DNA of 64,000 bases. It comes from Bryum argenteum. Taxonomy: Eukaryota > Streptophyta > Bryopsida > Bryales > Bryaceae. Shown here in pieces: positions 47,501 to 59,247 of the stretch; the stretch's first letter is position 1, and every line of letters begins with the position of its first letter. The stretch lies in NCBI GenBank assembly GCA_037043015.1, contig CM073329.1, positions 2,682,648-2,746,647 of the forward strand. Direction: 5' to 3'. Position numbers and translations under genes: made by a program. The notes beneath the pieces were generated by a model. That model ran no database searches and was not told the origin of the DNA. It saw nothing but the letters and a program-made list of their open reading frames with translations.

Positions 47501-49300
47501 GTCCTGCCATCATCCAACCCCACGGTTAGCATCTTTCACATCCCACATTCCCCGTCACGACTCGATGCAGTCGCATCATCGCGCGTCAGCAACACTTACT
47601 TGTAAGCCTCCGCGGGCAAGTCCGTGAAGTAGGTCTCGACCAAAAGCTTCACTCCGGCAACCTCGGCCAGAGACGCGTACGCGGTCTTGAAGGCCTCGTA
47701 CTGCTCGGACTCCAAGTCCATCACCAGCTTCGGCTCGTCCAACTGGATCCATGTGGCGCCAGCCTCCTTCAGCTCAGTGATCACCGCCCTGCATTGTCAA
47801 CCATGTCAGTATCCGCACTCCCTCAGCCATGCCCGGATCTGACCGCAAACGAAATCGTCACTTACTTGTAGATGGGCAGGATGGCATCCAGCAGGGACAA
47901 GGTGTTGAATCCCTTGGGTGCGTTCTTGTCGCCCTTCGACAGCAACAGGTATGTCACGGGACCAACCAGCACCGGCACGGTATCGATGCCCAACGCCTTG
48001 GCTTCCTTGTACTCGTTCACGGCCTTCTTCGAAGAGTACACGAACTTCGTCTCCGGGCTCAACTCCGGCACGATGTAGTGGCTGCACAACACCGCAATGC
48101 GTCAGATAATCGTCCTCGCGCATGTCGCAAAAGCCCGCATCACATTGCTACCCCCCCATCAACCGAGAGCATGACGAGAAATGCAGGTAGAGACACTCAC
48201 TAGTTCGTGTCGAACCACTTGGTCATCTCCATGGCCGGCTTCGTCTTGTTACCGCGCGCCATCGAGAAGTACACATCGTGTCCGATCTCTCCGCCGGTCC
48301 ACTCGTACCGGGCGGGCACGGCGCCAACCATGGCGGTCGTGTCCAGAACCTGGTCGTAGTACGAGAACGTGTTGCTGGGAATCAGGCTCACGCCCGCCTC
48401 CGCCATCTGCTTCCAGATCGACGCCCGCAAGTCCTTCGCCACCTGCTCGAGGTCCGCGGCCTGGGTCTTGCCGTCCCACATCGACTCCAGCGCAAACTTG
48501 AGCTCCCTCTTGGGGCCCATGCGCGGGTATCCAACTACGTGGGAAGTCATCTTCGGAAGTGGCTGTAAATGTCTGCGCACCCAGAAAAAAAAGAAGATCC
48601 AACAATCTCGTGAGCAAAAGCGCCACTAAAACCCCCAAAAAACCCCCCTCGCGAGTCCACACATTCCCTCCCACGTTTCCCTACTCGGAACAGGATGCGC
48701 ACATACTGCCTGCCTCCTGCGCACCTCACTGCTCGTCCCCGAATGGAATGTGACCCCAACTCACGACCCTAAGGGCACCGATGCGGCCCCAAACTACACG
48801 GCCGTTGTTCTTGAAGCGGAGCGCAAAACCCCGGCTCAAAACAAAACCCCAGCGCTACAAAACTTACCAAAAGCAGGAAAGCAAGAATGACAAGAGCGAC
48901 ATTGCAAACGGAGCAGGGCATGAGGCAGTACCTGGGGAGGGAGAAGAAAGGGGATCTGAAGCTCGACAACCACGAGCCTGCCTGAGCAAAAGATACATGA
49001 ACTGCTGCAATGCACGGCCTCTTAAAGCCCCAGATCTCTCTCCCTAGTTAGCGAGTCACTATTTCGTGTTACCTTCTGGAAGTCGCGGCTCACTAAGCGA
49101 AATCCCTGCCACCCTGTGCAACTCACCAGTCACTAATCTCGCTTTCGCTGCTACGGTGCCGGTATCTGAGGGTTTTGCATGGGCATCCTGGCAAGCCCAG
49201 ATGTGCAATGATGCAGTTTTTTACTGTTCTTACTCGTGGTGAAGTGGCTGCACTCCCAGCTGCTTGATTACCGCGGTCATTTACAGGATTTCCTCCCCTT
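44505..49300. repeat. Right arm of large inverted repeat (MetE arm 2)
   Basis: This is the reverse complement of 31635-36452. The inner border is at the TTCGTGGCCAA sequence and the outer border at TCCTCCCCTT. Differences seen by eye are few from 44505 to about 49035, and more frequent with indels from there to 49300. Confidence 0.92.
45842..48550 (-). CDS. METE: Cobalamin-independent methionine synthase, copy 2
   Basis: This has the same enzyme, exon layout and zinc ligands as copy 1. Exons from the start are 48550-48201, 48081-47866, 47788-47600, 47503-46108 and 45988-45842, giving 765 residues. Compared with copy 1 it has one extra lysine codon ([10 protein letters not shown] instead of SKKISEADY), and intron 1 has a run of 7 rather than 11 G. 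Together these account exactly for the one-base difference in gene span. No stop, frameshift or splice-site change is seen, so both copies should be functional. The 3' ends face each other about 10.7 kb apart. Zinc ligands shift by one residue (Cys733 and so on). Confidence 0.95.
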
Positions 49301-49350
49301 CGCATTCGGCAAGATTTACCCCTTCGCGTTCGGCAAGATCTACCTCTTCC
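49295..49350. repeat. 24-base tandem repeat at the arm border
   Basis: CCCCTTCGCATTCGGCAAGA at 49295 recurs at 49319 with one change, and a partial third unit follows. It begins exactly where homology with the left arm stops. Confidence 0.75.
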
Positions 49351-52300
49351 CCGTAGCCTTTTGGCCTTACCTCTTCGGGGACAAATTCATGTTTTTAAAT
49401 TAATCATATAGTGTGGCCCCGGGGTCCCAAAGATTCTCTTTTCTGTTTTGGTATATATTTATATATTTATTTATTTATTTATTTATTTATCTAATTTTTT
49501 AATATTTTTTAAAATTTTTGGTGTTTTGTTTTGTTTTGAACATTAAGATTTGGGGCAGAGTCAATCGGATGAGGCACATGAGGTGTTGTGGGAAGCAGAT
49601 TTTTTGTAGAGTTCTCGCAAACAACTTCGATCACGAAATGGGCCGGTCAACGGATCCGAAATATCCACTTTTCAAATAGTTTTGGCCTTCCAAGCACCAC
49701 AAATTATAGAGGTTACCTTATTTTAGATTCAGCATGTAAAGAAGATGGGCATGGTCAAAGTATTTTAGTAATTGTGGCAACGCCGCTAGGCATACTAGCT
49801 TAATTTGAGTTCAACTTGTATGGTAAGCATCATAGCTCAAATCTAGATGTGATGTAGATATTACATGCATTTCAATCCAAGGAGTCTTATTTTGAAAAAA
49901 TATACTTTGTGAATTTTAGTACAGTTGCACTAATGCAAGGCTATCATTTGAATCAAGAATTCTATTTGATGGTTGGATCAAAAGATAATCTAACCACAAG
50001 AACTAGACTTAAATTGACATTCAACCCAATAAAAAAAGTCCAAATCCAAAAATGGATGAAGGAGATATAGCTCCCACAAAATCATCCATTTGTCACTTTT
50101 TATATTGTAGAAACTTCATTGCAAATCTAATGTCCATAGTATTTGGATAGAATAAAATATTTAACTAGAGAGTTGTTGGGATCCATCTTAAAATAAAAAA
50201 CGTGTAGAGAAATATTTTGAATGTATTTTTCATTTCACAATTGACTTGCAATATTTGGACATGTTTCATGTTTGAAAACCCAAAAACAATAGTTGCCTTT
50301 ACTAAAATTCACGCCTTAAAATTAGACTTGATTGTATAGGTCTCAATTATTTTTACCACACATACTAGACTTGATTTGGGACCCAATCCAAGTAAACAAA
50401 GATTATGAAGAAATTACGGCTCTTTAGAGTTTCACCCCTTCATCTACTACTATATGTAAAGCAATGAAGGAGGAGTCGCTAAATTAACATGTCTTTTAAA
50501 TCACACTCTTCCACAACTGTTAAATGCCTCCGCTATATTCTGCCGTTCACCACACCATGATGAAAGTTTGAAAGTACTTGACGAACAATTCAAAAGTTTA
50601 TAAGTTCAATCTTTTTTGAGGTTTTTCCAAAAGGCCGGCTAAAATCTCCCAAAAGTCAAGTAAACTTAAAGTGAATCACGCGTTCGAGTAGAAGTAGGAG
50701 TTAGACGGGTAGGTGGGCATGTAGCGAGGCTTTAGAAGGTCGCTACCTTTGGTGGGTTTGGGCATCTCTTTAGCAAGCGACCAAAGGATTCCGGTCAAAT
50801 TACTAACATGTTGAGAAAGAAAATTAACCTCGACAAAATATAGACAATCTTGCCTCTTGCCTCTTAGAAATTGCAAAAATTATCTAATTTTTTAAGGGAT
50901 CTTACAAAAAGTATAAACGTAGATTTTTTAATTTTTTTATCTTACTTCTATCCTACCAACCTTGGGACAATTAGGCACTATGGAAAAGACAAGGTTGGGG
51001 ATAAAGTTGGAGTTTGGGATAAGGTCAAAGTTTAGGAAGGGTAGAGGAACATGGTTAATTACAAAGACATGGAAAAGGTTCTAGATGGGGACATGCATAA
51101 TACTTACCAATTTCCAAGTACTTTATTCTGGAGTGGCATGCTAGTTTGGTCTTTGGAAAAAATCAATTGTGAAAAGGTACCTTTAGAGGATTTAAGATTT
51201 AAAGTAAAGCTTTTTTGAAAAATTCTTAAGTCTTAAGTCTTAACAAAAAAAAGTGAAGTGGAAAATTACAAGCATTTTGAAGCCTAGCGCCGTATTTTTT
51301 TATGTCTTTGTGAAATTGGTAAAGACTTGGACTTAGGTTGCTTGTAGATCCCAATAGGGATTTTCTTGAGAACCATTAGAAATTACAAAAAAATAAATTT
51401 AAAAATCATATACATGTTGAAGATAAAAACATTTTTTGTGACCAATGTTGGGTTTGCAAACAAAAATATGCATTTTAGAATTAAAAATATGGACTTTGAC
51501 CTTGCTAATTTTCCCACATGCACTTTGTACTATAGGGAACATTTAGTAAAAATCTCATGCAAAAATATAATTATAATCCCTTCATCTTGGTTGCCATAAA
51601 TAGTAAAGAAGCCGTTTGAATAAGCTTTTATGGAGCTTTGGGAATAACCATGATTGGCTAATTTGGTACCTTAGAATTGCATATGTCTGCCTATATCTTG
51701 TTGTGTTTGAAAACATATCTATGAACCTAAAAGAATTTTTGTTGATTGGTCGATTGGAGCTTAGAAAGCAAGCTTCTTACTATTAATCAACTACAAGTCT
51801 CCAGCTAATGAGTGTGAGATTTTGATGTACGCAAGACTTTGACTTTATTTTCCATATTTGGAATGTCATAAATAATTTTCTAAATAAATAAATAAATATT
51901 TTAATAATGACATTATTAAATTGAACACATGTGTACTTAGCATTGGTTGAAGTCATATAGGAGAAAGTATTTAATGACTTTTGGAGTCCCAAAATCTTCC
52001 GGGGCCTCTCTAACCCCAAAAGTCATCGAAAATTCTCCTCTAAATGAGAATGATACATTGAAAAGACTTACTTGAACAAAAGACTCAGGGTTTATAGTTT
52101 TATGGTGTGAAGCATGATTGGAGGAGGAATTCAAATGTTGCGCTTTGTATACCATTGACGGGATAAACACACTAGGCATAGTCACCTAATTATTTAAAAC
52201 CCACCACCTTGGACACGATATTTCCCCTTTACTTCTCGATGGTCTATGCCCTAATCTTCATATCTCTCTATATTGACACCCTCGAGGAGCCAATCACATG

Positions 52301-52430
52301 ACTTAAGCAAATTAGAACGGGCACATAAAAGGAGACAAAGAAGTATTTAGTGTACATGGCAAGGGAATTTTGAGTAGACACGGATAGTGCTCGCCCATCT
52401 TCTCGTGATTTAGGAGCACAATTCGCTTCA
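49351..52430. other. Gene-less AT-rich stretch with one MITE-H relative
   Basis: A (TTTA)n tract lies at about 49455-49490. Apart from the repeat at 50025-50490 I see only short frames without domains. Positions 51400-52430 may include the promoter and a missed first exon of the BTB gene. Confidence 0.4.
50025..50490. repeat. Second reverse-orientation copy of the MITE-H family
   Basis: It shares AATGGATGAAGGAGATATAGCT, TTGTAGAAAC-type blocks and an end block (TACTAGACTTGATTTGGGA, then GAAGAAATTACGGCTCTTTA) with the 12.4 kb copy and, on the opposite strand, with MITE H. A TTAA at about 50485 could be its right border. Borders are uncertain. Confidence 0.5.
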
Positions 52431-52888
52431 CCTTGTGGCCATGCTTTTAGAGGTATTAGGGTTTAGCATAATCTTTCCTCATTCATTTCACTTATCACAG
52501 GTGCTCTTCATTTCAAGGGTCATCTCCTACAAGTACCTCTCAACTTGGTCATTCGCACACCACTTTGGCGCCCCATGGCTCCTGTTACTAGAAGCTCATC
52601 AAAGAGTACGTCGAGTTCTTACTTGTGAATTACAATGCTCTTCGTTTATGTGCAGAAGTTGTTAGGTTAGAAACAACATTATTTGTTCACATCGCATCGA
52701 TACCTTGTATGTTAATGTGTTGAGTTTTGATTTGCTTCGTAAATTCATACACGTTATCCAATGTATTGAGCAAGTTATTGATATCCAAGATTGATTCTTT
52801 ATAGTCATGGTGTGCATACTAGCTTGCTTTTTGTACAAGAAGTGTTCATTGTTAGTCCTGGGCTGACACGGTTGTGTATTAAAAGCAG

Positions 52889-53745
52889 GAGGTGGAGCTT
52901 CACAAGGCAGTGCAAAGTCAGAAGTGCAAGTATTGTGGTACGGTGGAGAAAACCGTGACCAAGATGTTTGCATCTGCTTGGAGTCGAACGATCACGCATT
53001 AGCACATGTGATGGTGCACTCGAGTCGGTTGATTTCATGCAGCAGCTACTTCGCCGCCAGCTTGAAAGAAGCTTCGAAGAAAAAGCGGAAGCGGAAGGGG
53101 AACCCAAGGGAAATCACCGTCCATGTCGATGATCAGGGTGATCTGCAGCTTTACAAGGATTGCTTTTCGGGTATGTACTTGCCGCCCTGGCGTGTGGGCG
53201 AGTTCAAGAGTGTGAAATATTGTCTGAATCTTCTCCCAGTAGCGACACAACTCGCTTACGACGATCTGGTGAACTCCATCTGCGTCTACCTGGTCTCCGT
53301 ACTTCCGTGGTCCCACAAGAATGAGCTGAGGATTCGGAGCTCCATGTTGTCTGTGGGTGTTCCTAGAGATTTGCTGGAGATGCTCGAGGGGCTCATGACA
53401 AAGGAAGATCTTTGCCCTCTTATTAATGAGTGCATGAAGTCTTTAAGTTCCTCACCAGAAGCCAAATTGCTTTTCGGTCGTCTACGAAAGGCAGCCGGGG
53501 TGAAAGAGCGGTTTGAGCAAGACGGGATCAAGGAAGAGTTCAGGCTCTTGCGTGGTCAGGCTTACGATGAGGTTGAGGCTGCCGACACTTCGGAGAAAGT
53601 TCATGGCACAATAACCAAGGCGACGACAAGCCAACAAGTATTGGAATTGTTGGAAGCCGCAGGACTTGCAGAGGAAGGTGTGAAATGGTTCCATTGTATG
53701 ACGATCAAGGACTTGATGTGCATGTTAACTCCTAAACGCCCTTAG
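52889..53745 (+). CDS. BTB/POZ-domain protein, start exon not found, 3' end inside MITE
   Basis: The last exon starts after AAAAGCAG (52881-52888). There is no in-frame ATG upstream in this exon, so a 5' exon is missing from my model. The product has a BTB/POZ domain (DVCICLESNDHALAHVMVHS, SRLISCSSYFAASLKEA) and the alpha-helical region typical of the At1g63850/At5g60050 class (MYLPPWRVGEFKSVKYCLNL, ICVYLVSVLPWSHKNELRI). Such proteins usually act as CUL3 ubiquitin-ligase adaptors or in protein dimerisation. The final residues MLTPKRP and the stop codon are read from the left end of a TTAA MITE (53725 on), so the original C-terminus is altered. Family members are usually longer, so truncation is likely. 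Confidence 0.75.
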
Positions 53746-54307
53746 TGTGGATAAACGACGTTTTGGATGAAGGGCAAAAACTTTGAAGAGGCATAACTTC
53801 TTCATCTCTACTTAGTTTTGAACAAAATCATTTGGGTTGGGTCACAAACCAATTCTTGTGTGTTTGGTAGAAAGTGCACACCCAAAAAGTCAAGTATGAA
53901 AAAATGGCATGCATTTCAGTGAGGGCAGTTTTTGTTTTTGGGTTTTGAGACATTTGGCATGTTTTACCATTGCGAACCAATTATGTGAGATCAAAAATAG
54001 TTATAAATGAATCCTTTTTGCTTAAGTATAATTTTTAGATGCATGCCAACAACTTTGTAGTTGGAAGGTTTTTGCCCGATACATATTTGTAATGATGTTT
54101 TCTCTAATGAAAAAAGTACAAATATGAATGGTATCTCAGGAGCCATATCGCCTTCATCCACCGTAAGATTTTGACTTTATTTTTTGAGATAGATTCAAAT
54201 TATAGTCTAGTTTTGTGGTAGAAACCTTGACACAATCAAGAATGTATTGAAGATTTTTTTAAAATGGGTTTTTGGCTAAAAATACCTCAAGGACTTATAG
54301 GGATTAA
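53725..54307. mobile_element. TTAA-flanked MITE H, overlapping the BTB gene end
   Basis: The left end is TTAACTCCTAAACGCCCTTA. The right end, reverse-complemented, is TTAATCCCTATAAGTCCTTG. The ends are diverged from each other but follow the family pattern. The 583-base interior is shared, on the opposite strand, with blocks at 12430-12929 and 50025-50490, which confirms it as a repeat. Confidence 0.68.
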
Positions 54308-55265
54308 AGAGATTGTGAGGTCATTTGTGGCCACTATAATGGTAATCTTGAAGGAGGTGGAAGGTGGAAACGTGCATTTGAAGAGTTCATATTGATATAG
54401 GCTTATTGAGGAACTAAAAGCCGTTCTTTCATATATGCTAATTGTAGTGTCACATGATGGTACTAATATGTTGAGAAATGGATTGAGTATGAGCGAGTAA
54501 CAAAGGCTTTACCTTGCAGTTTGTCTACTCCAACAATAGTTCTTATTAAGGAGAAGAAAATTTTTGAACTTGTTTCGAGTTTGGGTGTAATAAAGTTATG
54601 AAGGGTTTGTTTGACCTATTTTTAAATATATGTTGAAAGGTTAAACACCGTTAATGTGACTACAAATCTCTCTCAAAGCAAAAGACCTAACCATAACTTT
54701 TTTTGAAATTTGGGTAAGTTTTGATGTAAGAGTGAGTTTTTTTTTCTCAATTTACACCAAAAATTGTTTAGCTATTTCTAAGCTAGTGTTGAATGATTGA
54801 AAATGGTAATACAATTAAATAAGTGAAGGATACAATAAGTACTATGTACAGTTTTAAGTAATCAAGTGAAATTTTAGCTGAATTGAAGTTAGATGACGTT
54901 GGTGTAATAAGATATTCATTAATTTTGACTTACATCAATATTGACGTCGACATCGACCATTTGTTTTCATCATTTTTTTGGACTCCTCTAACTCAACATC
55001 TGAAGAACACCAGCTACAGCAGTACAGATTGAATAAGGTATTTATATGAATGCATGCATTGTCAATGAATAGAACTGAAGTTCAGCTCTCTTTTCTTAAA
55101 TGTGAAGTGAGTAAAGAGAACTCAACCTGTTTAAGTTGATCATGAATCTGAAGGTTGCTATGGCTATGCGATTCATTCCAACATTCATGTTCTAGAGATG
55201 ATCGAGCTTTTTCATTATAAAGAACGAGCTGATAAACATCAAGTCATAAGGAATCACGATGTCCT
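54308..55265. other. Gene-less AT-rich stretch
   Basis: In one frame the bases after MITE H read EIVRSFVATIMVILKEV before a stop. This might be a displaced piece of the BTB gene, but I cannot confirm it. The rest shows nothing gene-like. Confidence 0.35.
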
Positions 55266-55279
55266 TGGTCTTGATGCAT

Positions 55280-55480
55280 ATGCAATGTCGCATCGAGGGC
55301 CTCGTGGTTCGTCTTTTTGGACGGCAGGTTCCGAATGTACAATCGAGACGCGGTGCTTCAAAGGTCAGGGTTCGATTCTCAGTGGTCGGCTCATTTGTTT
55401 TGGAGCTCATCACCTACAACGAGTATCGCGTTTGGTCATTATTTACGATAAGCTTGGGCTGAGATGTAGTATCGGCGACC
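55280..55480 (+). mobile_element. SINE-like tRNA-related repeat, copy 1
   Basis: It contains a B-box-like GGGTTCGATTCTC about 60-90 bases after a GGGCCTCGTGGTTCG stretch, then GGAGCTCATCACCTACAACG. A diverged relative occurs 390 bases downstream. This is consistent with a tRNA-derived SINE. No poly(A) tail or target duplication was identified. Confidence 0.45.
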
Positions 55481-55674
55481 TTTCATGTATTATTTCGTGC
55501 AGAATGTAGCAAGCGGGTACATTTGCCGAGGTGAGGTCGCCGATACTACATGTGTCCCTTTGTGGCTTTATCTGAGTGGATCGATTTATTTCGCTATAAA
55601 TAACGAAGTGATTAGAACCGAATCACACGGATCACCTGGATCCATCCGGATGCAGTACGCTCATAGTGTCGTCG

Positions 55675-55860
55675 TGATGGATGGTCTTCGTGATTTCCTT
55701 TTTGGAGTGCCAGATTCCTAAAATGTCTTAATTTGGAGGTTACGAGATCGATTACCGTGGCAACTCTTTTTTTATTTTGGGCTCATCATCTACAACAACA
55801 AGTATTGCTTGAATGTTGTTCTCATCAGTTACGACAAGGATGCAGTGCAAGTTGCAAAAA
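55675..55860 (+). mobile_element. SINE-like repeat, copy 2 (diverged)
   Basis: It aligns with copy 1 in order: CTTCGTGATT against CTCGTGGTTCG, TTTTTGGAGTGCCAGATTCC against TTTTTGGACGGCAGGTTCC, ACGAGATCGATTACCGTGG against the B-box area, and GGGCTCATCATCTACAAC against GGAGCTCATCACCTACAAC. Its B box is degraded. Confidence 0.42.
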
Positions 55861-56559
55861 ATTCCAAACCTTCCTATCAATCTCAAATGTACACCATGTC
55901 GAAATTGAACCAGACATTTTCAAGTGTCAATCATTGTGTGTTTCATGATTTCATGATTCTCTTCGCCTCCACACAGACTCAAATTCATACTGATCCCGGA
56001 AGTACATTAATCATTTTGGTTTTCAAGTTCTCTTGATGACGACGTTATCCAAGCAAATCCTAAGCATATTAGATCTACTATACCCTGAAATGTAAGCTTC
56101 AATCATAGATCACCGCAATCACTGACGATAACTTGGTTCATTTTGAGGGACTTATGCGGTCCAAGTACGCATCATTATCAACAGTGGAACGCATGATGGA
56201 AGTTCAAACGACCGAAGTTCATTTAACCGTTCATGGAAGTTCATTCAACCGTAGCTTGCACGTGTAGTATGTATAGGTTGGCTTTTCTTTTGCAGCTCTC
56301 CCTTTTTGTTTACAAGTTTGCTTGCTGCTAGACTAGCACATCTGACCACGAGGTTGGGTAGAGCAGTGTAGATGACATCCCATGTACTTACTATTTGCGC
56401 GTAAGAAATAACACAGAGATCTCTCCTATTTACCGAGTGTTTGAGTCATTTATCTTGAATTCTTCATTTACGAGAAGTCTTATCGTCTTCAGGTTATGGG
56501 CCCACTGACGGGTTTCTGATATACACTTGTCGTTATTTCATCGTTGCCATTGATTTATC

Positions 56560-58126
56560 ATTTAGTACGAGTCATGTTAGACTCTAAGAACAGAGACTTA
56601 GGCAACATTGACCGGTTTGATGAAGAAAACTTCCACTTATGGAGATTTCAAATGCGAACAGTCTTCATGGAGAAGGATCTGCTGACAACAATTGATGGCA
56701 CTAAACCCAAGCCAGCCAAGTAGGGTCGACCAGACGGCTTGGATTAAGCGTGATAGTCAGACAATTAGTCTTCTTTGCCAAGCCTTAGACAAGAAGTATT
56801 TGGGCTATGTGTAGGATGTACGTCTTTCTATGCCATCTGGGACAAGATTCGAGTTATCCAGAAGCGGAACTCGGAATACAGCGTTTATGCTCTACAGCAA
56901 AAATTCTTCAAATGCTCAATGGAAGAAAGAGAAAGCATCGCATTTTTTCTTGGAAAGATTGATATGGTGATCAGCCGGCTCGCCAGCAGAGGAGATACGA
57001 CCTTCACCTCGAACACAATCATTGTAAAGATTATGAGCAACCTCCCCACCGGTTACGAAAACGTCCTAGCAGCCTCAAAATGCACGCTTGTTGCAGATCA
57101 AACACTAAGTCTTACGCTGCAACTGTTTCAGCAAGAATCAAGGCTGAAGAATCACGCAGAGCAGTCAAAGAAGGTGGCTACTTATGTTGCTTGTAGTAAG
57201 GTTGCAAGCGGAAGGAAGCCAGGAGGGGCTAATGACCAAAGGCTGAATCCCACTTACGAACAAAGTCAAGGTAGACGCAGAGAGATAGAAGAAAAAAATA
57301 AAACTACTGAATGCCACAACTGTAAGCAGACGGGTCATTGGGCACGAGAATGTCCTCACTCAGCAAAAGAAGAAGCTGTGAAAGACGAAACCATTGAAAG
57401 AAAGAAGCTACATTCGTACAAGGCATTCGTAGCTAGTTCATCGCACCCTGTGAGTGATTACTGGTATGCGAACAGTGGCTGCACTGAGCACATGACAGAC
57501 CGCAGAGCATGGTTTCATACTTTCTATTCAATTAAACCATCGACTGACTGCTTTGTAGAAGGTATGAGAGGGTTCGAAACGTGAGCTAAAGGCGTTGGCG
57601 ACATCCACGTGCACGTGAAGACACCTTCAGGATATGAAATTAGCATTTTGTCGCAGGTCCTTTTTGTGCCAGATCTTGGTCGTAATCTTTTCTCCTGTTA
57701 CAGGGCGGCTTAGAGAGGCATTTTTACCCTCCACATGCAGCACGAGTGCCACCTGATTGACAACAGAGTTGTTGTCATGACTAGAGTCGTAAAGAACAAG
57801 CTCTACCGGCTGGAGATAGAGACGTTGTCACTGCCACGTGCACAAGCAAATGTCGCACGATCTTTTGGAGTAGAGATGAAGAAAGATGGCACCTAGACTC
57901 TTGCAGTTTGGCATAGACGCCTAGCTCACATTAATCTCGGCATGTTCATGAAGATGGAGGCTACCGGCATGGTTGATGGACTGATATTGTCGGGGAAAGA
58001 CGATGAGTTTTAATTGCACCGGTTGTGCGTATGGAAAGATTTACCGCAAGCCATTCCCATGGAACAATCCGCGATCAAGATCGTCATTACCTGGTGATCT
58101 TGTTCATACTGATCTATGCGGACCGA
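56560..58126 (+). pseudogene. 5' part of an older Ty1/copia element
   Basis: Gag starts near 56600 (GNIDRFDEENFHLWRFQMRT) and continues in the open frame 56775-57584 (VKIMSNLPTGYENVLAAS). A zinc knuckle CHNCKQTGHWARECPH and a protease-like WYANSGCTEHMTD follow; the catalytic Asp is replaced by Asn. Then come LFVPDLGRNLFS, GAG-pre-integrase (WHRRLAHINLGMFMKM) and the start of integrase (HTDLCGPT). It stops abruptly at 58127 where CACTA sequence begins. Stops at about 56721, 56812 and 57583 mark decay. It is the same lineage as the remnant at 38.6-44.5 kb. Confidence 0.82.
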
Positions 58127-58280
58127 CACTACTAGAAAAATCAGCGTCCAAATCAACACAGAATCGTTGATTTTCTCTGTTGTTTTGGACGCGTTGATCT
58201 GGACATTAATCAACAAAAATATGGTGAAATTTTGGACAAATTTTTTTTGAAAAAAAAAATAAAAAATTAAAAAAAAAATA

Positions 58281-58311
<31 letters not shown>

Positions 58312-58394
58312 TTCCCTGAAAATTTCGGATTGGGAAAGAAAACTTCAGTTGCCACATGTCCTCGGGCCGGGAGTTCCGGACAGCCCATTCGCTC
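58127..58394. mobile_element. CACTA transposon left end
   Basis: It starts CACTACTAGAAAAATCAGCG, the classic En/Spm-type terminus, directly after broken copia integrase. Subterminal GCGTCCAAATCAAC and its inverted form (TTTTGGACGC) follow within 70 bases. An A-rich tract and an AT microsatellite (about 58284-58311) follow. The element is then interrupted by a copia insertion; its right end was not found before the window ends. Confidence 0.65.
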
Positions 58395-58606
58395 TCTTAA
58401 GAGAACAGTGGATTTCATCCATCATCCACTGTTTGTCCAGTTCTGAGTAGATAAGTGCCGCCGCTACCTTCGGCATCGACGGCTACCACTCACCGCTTGT
58501 ACTTCCTGCACTCCATTCTACTAGATGCACGAGTCTCCTCCTTGGAGCACTCTCTCTCTCTCCTTCGTTAAAAGCTTGGCTTGTCTCTGCCCTCGATCTC
58601 ACAACA
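58395..58606 (+). repeat. 5' LTR of the younger copia element
   Basis: It matches 63634-63800 and ends CTCACAACA. It carries 44 bases or so (CGCTTGTACTTCCTGCACTC onward) that are missing from the 3' LTR, and begins TC rather than TG. A primer-binding-like CGTTATCAGCACGC follows directly. Confidence 0.85.
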
Positions 58607-59247
58607 CGTTATCAGCACGCTCGATTGCTTGAGCCACTATCCATTTTTCCGCTTGCGGTGTAGAGGACCGGTAGTAGCTCATTCGAACTTCGGCAAATCC
58701 ATCGACGGCCAAAACAGATGAGCGAGAACTCGGCTAGCTTGGTGTCTGCACGAGATTCACGACTACATACCGCCGAGACTCATGTTCGACTCATCGGTGA
58801 CTTCTTTGGATCGCCAAACCCACAACCCGCTCGTCCGAAATTCACTACCGCTCCCGAAATTCATCGCCGACTTGTCGGGTTGCCCAAATTCATCGCATCG
58901 CCGAGATTCACCACATTTTGGCATAGCCGAGCTTCAAAGACCAAAGACAAGATCTGATGAATTTGGTGTCACGAGAACCCGAGGGCGCTTGATTTTTCAT
59001 GTAGAGAGAAATTCTCCATCAACAAGCTGACTTCTATCCCCGCATTTGGATCCTCCACTGACAAAGAACTTCTATCAATTATTCTCAGCAGTTTGGATAC
59101 TCTATTGACAGCAATTCCTTCTTTTTAAATCCATTTTTTTTTTTTTTTAACCAGGAGTTTGCATCCTCCACAGCTGGTAGACTGAGACTACCGTAGATTA
59201 GCATCTCTTCCTGATTTTTACAGGTCCAGGACATTGAGCATACGGCG

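Noticed and set aside
58718-58957. Leader open frame in the younger copia.
   Set aside because: It is short, overlaps another frame and contains internal repeats. No known copia protein is encoded in the leader.
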